Shown here: positions 12,238 to 22,388 of the stretch, one piece after another
How the letters are laid out: every line of letters begins with the position of its first letter
Numbering within the stretch: the first letter of the stretch is position 1
Assembly: GCF_016920785.2 (NCBI RefSeq)
Contig: NW_024609884.1
Coordinates: forward strand, 82,129,346-82,193,345
Origin: Ixodes scapularis
Lineage: Eukaryota; Arthropoda; Arachnida; Ixodida; Ixodidae
Direction of reading: 5' to 3'
DNA: 64,000 nt
The notes under the pieces: model-generated
The model's database searches: none
What the model was told of the DNA's origin: nothing
Seen by the model: the letters and a program-made list of their open reading frames with translations, nothing else
Made by a program: the position numbers and the translations under genes

Positions 12238-12326
12238 AAAAAATTGTAAATATACAAAATGCGTCCCACACCCTCCACTGTCACAGTGGAGGGTGTGGGA
12301 CGCATTTTGTATATTTACAATTTTTT
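12238..12326. repeat. Perfect 44-bp inverted repeat with a 1-nt centre
   Basis: Bases 12238-12281 and 12283-12326 are exact reverse complements around the single base at 12282. The inner part reads CACCCTCCACTGT and ACAGTGGAGGGTG. No loop of usable size exists, so this is a near-perfect palindrome rather than an RNA hairpin gene. It may be a cruciform-forming sequence, a pair of end-to-end MITE termini, or a sequencing or assembly fold-back. Confidence 0.85.
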
Positions 12327-13187
12327 AAAATTTGTAATATGATTTGATATAGCCACAAATATTTCAATGTTTTGTTCTCTTTCTTGCATAAATTCAAAGT
12401 TCAATAATTATGATGTTGGAAAACGTTTTCCATGCATTATTCCAATCTTTTTCTCCTAAAGAGCATCTTATTGGCTACGAAACCAAATCAGCCATATGCT
12501 GATTGGGTTTAAAAAAAAAAAAAAAGTTTTATTCATTCCTTAAAAATTAACACTTTTCATTGCAGTATGGAAAGAGTCATAAGCTGAACAAGCTAGATCT
12601 GGAAACATTTTCTTGCATTACTATGTGCGGCCTCTGAGAATATGAAACTCGAAACTTGAAGCGCTCCATAGAATGCTTGAAGTGGAGCTTTCATTTTGCC
12701 AAACTGCCGCAGAGCTTCACAACTCATCATTGGCAGGGGCCAAAACAATTGCTATTTACCTAACAAGTACCTAACCTTTACCTAATGGGAAATGCTGTAA
12801 CTTTCTGTTAACAATACTGTCATTAGGGTTTCTCTCTGTTTTCTTAACGCATTCTGGAATTCTGTATCTACTGAAGAACACTACAAACAAGACTTCTCAT
12901 TTTTTGTTGAATCATCCGGACTCCAGAGGATTCGGGAGCATTAGATATTCCCTTTCTGCAGCGAGACACGGCTGGCTCTTGTGATGTCTTAACCTCCTGC
13001 TTGCCGTGTAAGGAAGGCAGAGGATTATATTAGTCAACCACTCAGTGCAAAGGCGTTTTCATTTCATGGGGTATGGCACTTGGCGTTTCAGCCCACTAGA
13101 GGGGACTTATTTCCCTGGAAGTTTGGAATAGTAAGTACATTGTGAAACATTGTGAATTTGAGCCATTTTTCTTTGCATGGTTTTTCA
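12327..13187. other. SNRNP27 intron, AT-rich, no feature recognised
   Basis: AT-rich intron DNA with short A-runs. No reading frame with a domain and no clear repeat boundaries were found. Confidence 0.45.
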
Positions 13188-13675
13188 AGTTTTGACGTCG
13201 CTCACCATCACATTGACTTTGACAAGTAGGCCTAGCCATCTCCACTTCATTGCAGTCTTCTGTAGCTTCACTTTCTCACAGAAATTTATTAACAGAGTAT
13301 TATTTTTCTCACCCCAAAACAGTATAGCTACACATATACGGTAACATTTGAACGCGTTTTTCTTTTTATGCAATTTTGGGGCACCTTCACAGTTTGTGTA
13401 CAGAGAATTTCTTTTCTTAATATTGTCCTATCACAACCAAATTTGGCATGCATATACTGTGGAATATTTTGAATGCAACTGTTTAGGTTTGGTTAGGATG
13501 TATATTTTTTTTATATTTATTAGAAATTTAAGAAATGTTTGTCAGCTATTATTTCTGTTGTTCATTGCACTCAGTTGCTTAAAAGGAGCAAATTAGTTTA
13601 TTTTGCTAGGCTTTTTTAAGTGCCATGCCTCATGTATGCATAAGAACACAATTTTTTCTGCATGCACATTGTATC
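13188..13675. repeat. Left arm of a ~4-kb inverted-repeat structure
   Basis: This arm matches the reverse complement of 16430-17163 over almost its whole length, with many substitutions (I estimate three quarters or more identity by eye). Shared landmarks are CAAGTAGGCCTAGCC, ATTGTCCTATCACAACC and CTAGGCTTTTTTAAGTG. The right arm is longer because a 195-bp MITE sits inside it. The structure could be a fold-back element, or inverted terminal repeats around the Penelope fragment at 15676-16211. Confidence 0.7.
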
Positions 13676-13689
13676 GAGAATTTCAAAAA

Positions 13690-14100
13690 CAAGCTATATC
13701 AAATCTAACACCGGATTTATAAAGAGAAGATTAAGCACTATAAACTATAAAAATTTCATATCAATATCGTAAATAATAATAAAAAAAAGTTTCCCCTGGT
13801 GCATGTCCTCTTAAAGGCCGACATACACTTTGTGCTTTCCACTTCTGCTCGCCTCCTCCTTCCCTGTGTCCTCTCCACTTTTTACTTTGCCCCAAACTTG
13901 GTTCTCCTTGGAGCTCAGGAGAGGGGAGTACTAAGGACGGTTATCTTCCCTGCAGAAAACCGAGGTTGTATGTCTGCCCTCAAGGGAACATGCGCCAGGG
14001 AAAAAAATGTATTATTATTTACAATATTGAAATTAAATTTTTAGTTTATGGTGCTTAATCTTCTTTTTATAGATCTGGTGTTATATTTGATATAGCTTGT
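13690..14100. repeat. Inner inverted repeat enclosing a TTAA-bounded MITE
   Basis: The arms 13690-13757 and 14028-14100 are reverse complements (AGCTATATCAAAT, CACCGGATTTATAAAGAGAA and GATTAAGCACTATAAACTA on the left). Between them lies a MITE (about 13811-13985) starting TTAA-AGGCCGACATACAC and ending GTATGTCTGCCCTCAAG. The same MITE family recurs at 31182-31345. Confidence 0.65.
13815..13981. mobile_element. TTAA-type MITE, AGGCCGACATACAC family, copy 1
   Basis: It starts right after TTAA (13811-13814) with AGGCCGACATACAC. The far end is the diverged complement. The interior (CTCGCCTCCTCCTTCC, TATCTTCCCTGCAGAAAACC) is clearly homologous to 31182-31345. It is non-coding. Confidence 0.65.
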
Positions 14101-14332
14101 ATAGATATATATTTGATATAGATATAGAAATCACTCATGAGCTTTCCTCCAAAAAATCCTTGTGATTCTTAGACCTCCGACTTCTTTTATTAAAAGATCA
14201 TGTCTGTTGGGCTTATGAACCGAGGGGAAAGAAGCCACTCCCGCATTTCTAGCTGGCACACTCAAAATTAGTTAAGAGGAGCATAGAGCATGGCATAGAA
14301 GAGGAGCATACAAACGAGGCGTTGTAGTATCC

Positions 14333-14935
14333 CTTAAAGGGATACTACAACGAAATTTCGGCTCTTATTTGTTGGTCTATTCATGTTCAAGGGAGCAGTA
14401 TCACATCACGCCTCGTTTGTGATGCCTGTTTACGAACCTTGACAGGTAGTGACAATACCTGTCTCGCCTCTGGCCACCACGAGAGAAGAGGGGAAGGAGG
14501 AACTTCCCTTTCACAGCGACTTTCTTTCGTGTGTCCCAGACATCGCTATCGTCCCTCTACAAGATTATAGAAGGTTAACCTGTCACTCAAAATTCGTACA
14601 AAAGCAGCTTTGGAGTTAGTTGCAGTGGCCTGATCGCTGGCGTGCTTCGGCGGCAGCGGTGGTTGGAACAGCTAGGACATCCTGTTGACGTCAGCCTTGC
14701 CGCAGCTTTGCTCGTCCCCAGACAATCTATGTCACGATTGCGCCAAATGTCACATGCTTTCCGCTGGCTGCTCTCCGAGCGTTTGCCAGAATGGGCCGTT
14801 TATAACGAAAAATACAGCCATTAGGCTCAAAACACAAACGTGCGATTGTCATTTACGGATATTGTGGATCATATTCAGCTTATTATTGAACACGACGGGT
14901 ATATTTCAAATTGTGTTAAAGTAAAAATGCCTTGA
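14333..14935. mobile_element. TTAA-type MITE, AGGGATACTACAACG family, copy 1
   Basis: It starts at TTAAAGGGATACTACAACGA and runs through sequence homologous, in inverse orientation, to 31896-32580 (shared blocks TTCAAGGGAGCAGTATCACA, CTCTCCGAGCG and CATTTACGGATATTGTG on the plus strand here). Just upstream (14320-14352) an inverted copy of the same terminus abuts it, making a 33-nt palindrome. Reading frames inside are shadows with no domain. Confidence 0.65.
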
Positions 14936-15111
14936 CGAAATCCTGCCCACATTTGATTACATGCAGTTTCGAAGGTCAGATTTCCAGGCGGATTTCAGCA
15001 GGCTACCTCTTATCCCTATTAACTTCTGTGGCTGAGAACACTCGGAAAAATATAAAGCGAGGCAGTGACACTGACATACCGTTAAAGAGCCTCCGAAAAG
15101 AAAAAAAAAAA

Positions 15112-15475
15112 AATTTTTAACAGTCTGGATGGAACACGTGTGCGTGTCAAAAAACTAATTTTACTAAAAAAAAAAATTTTTTTTTTCGAGCAATATTGAC
15201 AGCGCGAGACGCAATTTAGTCGGTAGTCACCACCTTTCCACTTGTTTTCTCTCTCGGCATTTCGAGCACGTGGAGGACAGGTGGATCGGCTTGGCCAATA
15301 CATTGAGATGGAGAGAGCGAATTACCATTCCGTGACATCATGGACTGTGCACGCAGAGTTTAAAATAAATCTCGCGCCTTCAATATTTTTTTTTTTTTTT
15401 TTTTTTACTTTTTTTTTTGCATAAAATTAATTTCTTCACACGTCTGTCCCTACCAGACTGTTAAGAAAAACATTT
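15112..15475. repeat. Inverted repeat with poly-A/T junctions
   Basis: TTTAACAGTCTGGATGGAAC (15116 on) and the complement of CCTACCAGACTGTTAAGAAA (15451-15470) form arms of about 65 bp flanked by long A- and T-runs. It is probably a diverged MITE. Homopolymer lengths may be unreliable. Confidence 0.5.
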
Positions 15476-15493
15476 TTATTTCTTTACAGGGGC

Positions 15494-15670
15494 CCTTTAA
15501 GGTGTATTCACACGAGGGAGAAATCCCGGGGATTTCTCTTTGGCACGCGCATCCCACGACGAAAACGTCAGGCTTTGCGACGTGCAAAAGCCTCACGTTT
15601 TCATCTCTTGATGCGCGTGTGCCGGGGAGAAATCCCCGGGATTTCTCCCTGGTGTGAATACCCCTTAAAG
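15494..15670. mobile_element. Self-complementary MITE (GGTGTATTCACACGAGGGAG ends)
   Basis: The left GGTGTATTCACACGAGGGAG and right CTCCCTGGTGTGAATACCCC are terminal inverted repeats, and complementarity extends inward (GAGAAATCCCGGGGATTTCTC on both sides) over about 75 bp. It is embedded in TTAA-like flanks (CTTTAA and CCTTAAA). The ends resemble PIF/Harbinger MITEs. Confidence 0.7.
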
Positions 15671-15675
15671 GGACA

Positions 15676-16211
15676 GACAAAAAAGAGTGGTAATCATGCC
15701 CCATATTCACAATATTTCCCGCACGCCAGAAAAGATTGCAAACCGAGAAAACCTGAATGTAGTCTTTTCGGCCCCCAACAAGCCGTCCAGTTTAAGCAAA
15801 AGAGTTAACATCAATAACAGCCAACAAGTATGCTGTAAAAAAAAAAAAAAAAAAAAACTCAGAATGTTTATTTCTTGCTTGGACGATATAGTTTATTTTA
15901 TTCTTCTTTTATGTGGCAAGCAATATATAGGGCAAACTGGGTGTTGCTTGAACATATGGTTGAGAAAACAGTACTATAATGCTCACAAAATCTTATCCAG
16001 ACATTTTGGTCTACACTGTCACGATTGCAGGTGTGAGGCTGACTTTACGCAGTGTTCTGTTATAGATAGAAGTAGCCAGAAACTTACTAGAGAGATCATT
16101 GAGGCAGAAAGGATTGCACGGCAAAAAGATGCATGTGTCAGTGCCCCATCCTTGACATTATCAAAGAAAGAGCTAGAATTTTCGGCACATAGAGAGATGA
16201 GACGCCAGTGA
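15676..16211 (+). pseudogene. Penelope-like element fragment: linker plus GIY-YIG endonuclease
   Basis: The frame contains VVFSAPNKPSSL, then after a poly-lysine interruption (A-run at about 15838-15857) YFILLLCGKQYIGQTGC, whose C-x2-QYIGQTG pattern is the second half of the GIY-YIG nuclease core, followed by HFGLHCHDCRC with metal-binding-like Cys/His. The frame ends RREMRRQ-like at 16211. In Penelope-like retroelements this endonuclease lies C-terminal to the reverse transcriptase. The reverse transcriptase is missing here. The expected GIY half is degraded by the A-run, so it is inactive. Confidence 0.65.
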
Positions 16212-16429
16212 GATACGGAGAAGATTGTTGCGCCTCTCGCGAAGACAGAGAATACAAAGCAGTTTTGCAATTGTTCCTCGCACAGAAGAACCAAAAAATA
16301 CAATTTGAGTTGTAAGTCAGTGCTGTGTGTCTGTTGGGTGTGTGTCCTGTGTGTTTCTGTTGTTGTCTTTACGCTGTTGTTATGTTATGTTTATATAGTT
16401 TTTTTTTTTTAGGTTCTTGATGCAATGTA

Positions 16430-17163
16430 CATGCATAAAAAAAAATTTTTTTTGTGCGCATGTGTGGCATGGCAACACTTAAAAAAGCCTAGTAAAATGA
16501 AATAATTCGCTCCTTTTACTCCACTAAGTGCAATGAACAACAAAAATAATATGTGCAACACTTCTTTCATTTGAAATAATTAAAAATAGCAAAAATTCTA
16601 TTTCAATTGGCTAACAAATGTTCCTTAAATTTTACATAAATACAAAATAAGATACATTCTAACCAAAACTAGGTAATTGCATTCTACACATTCTAAAGTA
16701 TTTTCATGCCAAATTCGGTTGTGATAGGACAATAAAGGTGGTATTCACTGGGCGCCATACTTGAGCGCAGCGTTCACAGCGCTTGCTCAAAACGATACTC
16801 CACTTATCTTCCTAGAAGACTCACAATCTTGGTGGTATGAAGTACACATTCCGGAAGCGTTGTGGAAGCTCACTGTGAGCTTGCGCTCTGCAACAGCAAA
16901 TACAGCTATGGCCACCAGTGAATACCACCTATTAAGAACATAAATTCTTGTGCACAAACTACAAAGAAGCCCCAAAATTAATAAAAAGAAAAGCGGGTTT
17001 GAATGTTACCATAGATGTGTAGCTATACTCTTTCTCAGTGCAGAAAATAATATTTTGTTAATAAATTTCCATGAGAAATTGAAGCTACAGAAGACTACAA
17101 TGGAGAGGAGACGGCTAGGCCTACTTGTCAATGTAAATGTGATGGCGGGCGACGTCACAACTT
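16430..17163. repeat. Right arm of the ~4-kb inverted-repeat structure
   Basis: Reverse complement of 13188-13675, interrupted by the MITE at 16737-16931. It ends with GACGTCACAACTTG, the counterpart of CAAGTTTTGACGTC at 13187-13200. Confidence 0.7.
16737..16931. mobile_element. MITE with GGTGGTATTCACTGG ends
   Basis: A 15-16-bp perfect terminal inverted repeat (GGTGGTATTCACTGG and CCAGTGAATACCACC) bounds about 195 bp. The uninterrupted homologous sequence in the other arm (about 13415-13430) shows the empty site, which places the insertion in or next to a TA dinucleotide. Confidence 0.75.
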
Positions 17164-18292
17164 GAAGGACCATGTAGAGAAATATTGCTGAAATTCATGC
17201 TGTTCTGGGTTGCCTGAAGGTATTTGTCTGATTTCGCGATCATATCCGGCAGTAAATATTTTTATACAAAAAATGTAAAGATTCAAATATAATAAAACAC
17301 CATAAAACCCAAAATCCCATTTTTTTTGCAAAATATTGCCGTTTTTCGACCCAAACCTGGAAACCTAAAACTGAACCTAGGAAAACAAAACAAAAAAAAA
17401 TTTTGCCCTGGGTTTAGTTTTTTTTTTTTTTTTTAAGATGTTTTCATTTCCTTCATCTCTTTTTTCTGTTGTGGCGCCACTGAACCCCAATTATCTACGG
17501 GGTGTTATCGAGGAAATTAAACCCGGTGTTTTGGCCCACATAAATAAACTAGGTATTGCATAAACCTGTAACTCCGCCAGGATGTGATGTTAGCAGTGGT
17601 GACAAAGCACGAAACTTTCTGCAGACGACATTACCTGAACCAAAAGATACTAAAGAAAAACTAAATTTCTCAACGAGCCGACAACCCCCGTAATGTACTT
17701 TATCACCTCAATGAAGCAAACCATTGATTGTTCTTTTTAATCAAGGTGAACAGAAAGTGAGAGAACATTTCATTTCAGTCGCTGACCATAGAAATTTGCA
17801 TATTGGTTTGTTCTTTTGCTATGCATTTCCTCGAGGTACATTTCATAGCAATCGGCGATCCAGTCATGTATAGAATCATAACGACGAGCACCAACTTATT
17901 TAGTCTTCCTGGGACAGTGAAACCACATCTCCAGTGTTTTCATGTGTGTGAAGGAAACCACAAACATTTCTTCACATAGATGTGTGTATATATGTGTGTG
18001 AACTATCCTACGCTGTGCTATGAAGTGTGTATCTCTCCCTGCTTGAGTCTAGTTTCATCTTTCTAGCAAACTTAGGTCCAACGGTTTCTGTGGTCCCCAA
18101 ATGTTTCAGTGGGACTGCTGCAGTCCCCAAATGTTTCAGTGGGACTGCTGCAGGCCGCAGGTTGTGCAGCCCTGCACTGCGGGAATCTTGTTGGGTTCAA
18201 CTCTAATGCATACATGTGAAACTAAAGATAAGGTTTGAGGTTGCTTTAATTTAGCCTGCTCTCTTTTGCTGATCTTCAGTCTTTTCTCTCCA
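17164..18292. other. SNRNP27 intron end
   Basis: AT-rich intron with a 30-bp exact duplication (18093-18122 repeated at 18123-18152; unit begins GTCCCCAAATGTTTCAG). It ends in the pyrimidine tract CTTTTCTCTCCAG of the last exon. Confidence 0.6.
18093..18152. repeat. Exact 30-bp tandem duplication
   Basis: The 30-bp unit starting GTCCCCAAATGTTTCAGTGG occurs twice in direct contact without mismatch. No function is suggested. Confidence 0.85.
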
Positions 18293-18293
18293 G

Positions 18294-18348
18294 CCAATAC
18301 ATGAACCGGAAAGGAGGATTTAACAGACCCCTGGACTATGTCGCTTAA
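18294..18348 (+). CDS. SNRNP27: SNRNP27, last coding exon
   Basis: The acceptor CTCTCCAG (18286-18293) is followed by one base completing the arginine codon from the previous exon, then QYMNRKGGFNRPLDYVA and TAA. This ending is nearly invariant in SNRNP27 (vertebrates end QYMNRKGGFNRPLDFIA). Together with the exons at 2886 and 9947, it fixes gene orientation, phases and stop codon. The 3' UTR follows with a polyadenylation signal at 18410. Confidence 0.95.
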
Positions 18349-18409
18349 TTGCGCCGCCGTGTGTATTTCGGCGCCAGCGCTTCACACTGCTGCGAGCTCT
18401 GCAAACCAA

Positions 18410-18415
18410 AATAAA
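18410..18415 (+). terminator. Polyadenylation signal AATAAA of SNRNP27
   Basis: AATAAA lies 62 nt after the SNRNP27 stop codon. A later copy near 18651 (TAATAAACTG) is an alternative. Confidence 0.55.
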
Positions 18416-19181
18416 AGAAATCTGCAAGAGTTTGCTTGGCATTATAGTATGGATGAAGGCACTTTTGGTGTATGTGACCACTTGTGTGTCTTACAAGCAG
18501 CCCAATTGACTTTGTAGCTTGAATTCTTTTGAAACATGGGCAAAACATTGGGCAGATGTTGTCAAAGTGTACTTTTGTGCTAAATGAGAGAACCAATGAA
18601 TGATTCGACGACACTCTGTATTAATATATTTTTTGGCTATGTTAGCTGCTTAATAAACTGTATATGCAAACCAAAAATGGCTCCTTTGTTACTGGTATCT
18701 ACTTGTAACAACCTAATGGATGGGGGAAAGGTATCTGCAAACTTTTCATGTCAGAAGCAAATCCTTTTAGCTCGCAATATTCTTGCCGTACCTAGGAAAT
18801 GTGCCGATAATATCTCATTCTGAAGCAAAATGCTTTGCATGAAAATCGACACTTGGCAGCAGGGGCAATGAAGGACTTTTCTTAGTTTTGCTTAAAAACT
18901 GCTTGGAATGATTCCTTGACATTTATAACCTACGAAGTGTGAAATATTTTTGTTTTTTTCTTTCCACACGCTAGAAGACGTAAAACAATTGAACAAAAGC
19001 AGGCAGCATTCATCCTTAGTTCATTCCCTCTGCTCGCAGCCAGAACAAGTGACCATATGATCTGGTGCAGATTATATCCCAAAAGGCTCCGAGCATTGTT
19101 AATGTTTGGTTTTTTCTTTCACTGCACTGGCTGGGGACGAGCTCCAAACTGAATGTGCACCAAAACATTGATTATAACGGG
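18416..19181. other. SNRNP27 downstream flank
   Basis: Possible extended 3' UTR, then intergenic AT-rich DNA. No coding domain is recognised. Confidence 0.4.
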
Positions 19182-20150
19182 TCCTGTATTTTCGGAGTTG
19201 ATTTTTCGTTAAATTCAGAGGGTGCTTTTTGGAGCTTATTCTTCTAAAAGGATTCAGAGTATGTTGGAGTTAATTTAGTATAGATTCCCGATTCTCTGAA
19301 GTACGGAGTTGAATTTTGATGCGTGCACAATTTGTCAAAATTCAGTATAAAACCAAAAATTATCTGGACACGAACCTGCCCTAAATTCATAAGAGCTCAC
19401 CTTTATCAAAGAGTATTTCTTCAGCTGGATTGGGCGTTTGCACCTTTGCCATTGGTAATACTAACTGTCCCACAACAAAGCTTGCAAATAAATGTTGCTT
19501 TAATAAACTTGGATACTTTAAAATCACTTAAATCCTTGGCACAGTCTCTGGAAAGCTTGTTTTCTTCCCCTACCATTCCACCACTCCACCCTGCAGCTGC
19601 ACAGGGTGGAGTGGGGAGCAGTGGCATGGCCAGAAATATTTTTCAAGGGAGGAGCTGAGGTGGCTGAGATGTTCATGACTTGGGGTGCAGAGGGGGGGGG
19701 GGGGGGGGAGCTGAAGCTCTATAAGCTTCCCCCCTGGCTACACCACTAATGGGGAGATATATCCTTTAGCTGCCCCCCTCCATCTACGATCGTAGCTTTC
19801 CTTGTTATGGAAACACAACCTTGCCTTCCTTCAAGAACTGCAAACCAGAGCAGTGGCTTTTGTTTTTATCCAAGATTAGAATGACCCATTGTCCTGCACA
19901 AAACTTGACAAGATAAACGGTGAACCCCTTTTGTCAATATTCGGAGATTTAAAAAGAAACTGAAGAGGCCTCTCAAGACCACTAACCCTGTGCTCTGACC
20001 AAGCTTATTTGTAGGATACAATGGTTTTTCTTGTTTTTTTGCCATTGTGACATTGAAATTGTGAATTTTCGGATAACTCTGAATTGATAAATATTTTACC
20101 TGCGAGTGGTTTTTCGCAATTTAATTGAATTTATCCGAAAACACGGAATT
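19182..20150. mobile_element. TIR DNA element, ATTCCGTGTTTTCGGA-like ends, copy 2 (inverse to copy 1)
   Basis: The left end CCTGTATTTTCGGAGTTGAT and right end TTATCCGAAAACACGGAATT are inverted. The interior (about 19400-19520, with CCATTGGTAATACTAACTGT) matches 7980-8110 in reverse orientation. An hAT-type MITE (19620-19748) has inserted into it. No transposase is seen. Confidence 0.6.
19620..19748. mobile_element. Short hAT-type MITE with 8-bp target duplication
   Basis: The ends CAGTGGCATGGCCAG and CTGGCTACACCACTA are imperfect inverted repeats. The flanks GTGGGGAG (19612-19619) and ATGGGGAG (19749-19756) match at 7 of 8 positions, the duplication length of hAT transposons. A long G-run lies next to the right end. 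A 13-bp-arm hairpin (CCACTCCACCCTG) lies just before the left flank. Confidence 0.75.
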
Positions 20151-20299
20151 CTAATAGATCCTTTCCGAGATTCACTCCGGCCACATTGATCACTATCATC
20201 TGAAAAATGGCATGTGTGTCGTACTAATGGCGGCCTTCTGTTTACTGATGAAGGAAGAAGTTGCTCATGAGCTGATGATTCGAGGCCTATTCGGAGTGC

Positions 20300-20505
20300 A
20301 AGTTCGTCTGCTTGTTTTTCAGGGGTTGCGGTGACGTCAGAATGCCAAGCTCCGATTGGTTTCGATTGAAGGATAGTGCGTAGACCTCAGGGCAGCTTGC
20401 TTTGAGGTCTACCCACAATCCTTCAATTAGAGCCATTCTGAGCTCAGTGTTCTGACGTCACCCCAACCCCTGCAAAAGAAGCAGACAAACTTGCGCTCTA
20501 CATAC
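20300..20505. mobile_element. MITE with long TIR (GCAAGTTTGTCTGCTT family), copy 1
   Basis: Left GTGCAAGTTCGTCTGCTTG with AGGGGTTGCGGTGACGTCAG, and the complement at the right (CTGACGTCACCCCAACCCCT then AAGCAGACAAACTTGCGC), give an inverted repeat of about 60 bp; the interior is also largely self-complementary. A second copy lies at about 63620-63825. Confidence 0.75.
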
Positions 20506-21381
20506 ATTCGAGACGTTAGCACGATGTGAAGCAGGAATTGAAAGCAAGAGCTGCGCAAGCATTAATTTTTAACTCGGGCCCGGTCAATCTGTTCGTGGCA
20601 CACAATCTGCTTCAAAGCCCCTTGATGTATATAACTTTCTCAAAGAGTGTGTGCGGCCCGATTGGCACTTCGTTCCGACTGGTTGCATCTTTGTGGCCAT
20701 CGCCATTGAGAGAGATCGAGAACTGTACAGTGAAGAGTACATTCTCGTTTGCCATTGACTTGCGAAAGTGCAGTGCCTAATAAAATACTACAGACTACAG
20801 GTTCATTGCTTCCATTAGTATGGTAAAGGTTAAACTGCCATTTGAGCCACCAAATGGCACTGAATTGCGGAAAGGGACTCTTTTAACTGAGCTCAAGTCG
20901 AATGCTCGCGCAGTGTTCATGTCCAATTGACGGCCATATTCAAACGCTATCACATTGTGATGATCCCCCCAAATATGTCAAGATTGTGACCTCCACAGCT
21001 ATGTCGGCAAGCTTAGTGAAGGAGGGACAAAAAAGAGTAGTTTGCTTCTACCCTCGAAATTACAACGAAGCTTCCTGCTTAGCGACATTGCATGCGAGTG
21101 TACTTGTCACTTGTGCATCAGTGTGCTTGTGAAACATGCAGAACATTCAAACCTAATATTTTTTCATGGCCTATTTAACAGTGCAACGATGGAGAGAAAC
21201 TTTCTCTAGATCTCTTCAAGTCACCATTTAATCAAGTTAATTTCTTGTGTTGGGAGACAGCATCACTGTAGAAGTGATGTGATGTCCCTGTAAAAAGTAT
21301 TTTTTAACAATAACCAGAAAAAGTGCTAGATTTCAGACAAGACAACTGTTTTTAAACACAGGCTAAATAAGCAAAATAGCA
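20506..21381. other. Intergenic region between the convergent genes
   Basis: No domain-bearing frame is seen. The short frames at 20526-20780 and 20902-21132 have no recognisable homology. Confidence 0.4.
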
Positions 21382-22388
21382 TTTATTTAGAAAATCGATA
21401 GAACAACTTAACAGCCTCACTCCATCACATAACCACAAAGAACACTGGGATTTGTTTTCGGACATTAAAATAATTTAACTGGTGACAAGATTGCAACAGT
21501 GGCCCACACGCTTCTCTCTTCCTTGAAGTGCAATTCCTTCGGAGATCTGTTTAAAGGATAGCAGGGTTACAAGGGGCAGTGTCGCAGTGTAAAAACAATA
21601 CTGGCTGTCCCCGAAAAAAACATTTACTGTATTTTTTTACCACAAAAACAAACTCTGCATCGGTCTCTGCCAAAATATAACACTAGCCATCCAGACCAGA
21701 CGCTAAAGTTACGGAGCTTGCCGTTATCCGATTAAAAAGTTGTAAGCGATTTTCAGGATTGTTTTTATGGAAAAATGGTGCCCATTTCTGATAGTCCTGG
21801 CCTTTGTTGGCTGCCATTTTCTTATTGAAACTTTCTTAAAATTGCTTTCCACTTTTGAACCAGATAACTGCAAGCTCTGAAACCTTTGCATCCAATCCAG
21901 ACCACTAGCACTGTATTTAGGCAGCGACTGAGTGTGCAGTGATGCATAATCTGTTTTTGAAGTGAAAAAAAAAAATTTTTTTTTTTTCTCCAACATCAAT
22001 TTACGGCAGGGCTGCTCAATCTCGAGGTGTTACTGCACTCAAAACCTTGTGAGGCGTCAGTGACTAGATAACCTGGGTGAGTGTAGAAGGCACACCGCTA
22101 TGTGAGTAGCTGAAGAATACTCGTCGTCCAGTAAACTAATGACTAGAACCTGCAAGCATGGCGGGACTGAGAGGGTTGCCCTATTTCATCATCTTTTAGC
22201 ACCCAGCCTTATTGCAGCGATGGAGCCACAAAGCAACTGCATTGTCGGTACCAAAGTGTAGTGTGCCGTAGCAGCTACCGCCATACATAGCCACAAGGCT
22301 CATTGTGGTATTGGGCAGTGGTGGCGTGGTGGCCCAGGGCCACCACACTGGCACCGCCAAAGTTGCAGTCCAGAAGGGTTCGCAGTGA
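21382..22388 (-). other. Likely 3' UTR of the Grb7/10/14-like gene
   Basis: Directly downstream of the stop codon on the minus strand. The first AATAAA on that strand is at 21387-21382, which would give a 3' UTR of about 1 kb. No other gene intervenes. The extent is inferred. Confidence 0.4.

Noticed and set aside
12238..12326. microRNA precursor or transcription terminator
   Set aside because: A perfect 44-bp stem with a 1-nt centre lacks the loop and bulges of a pre-miRNA, and intrinsic terminators are not a eukaryotic feature.
19580..19617. The CCACTCCACCCTG hairpin as a separate element
   Set aside because: Only 13-bp arms with no boundary signals; noted under the neighbouring hAT MITE.
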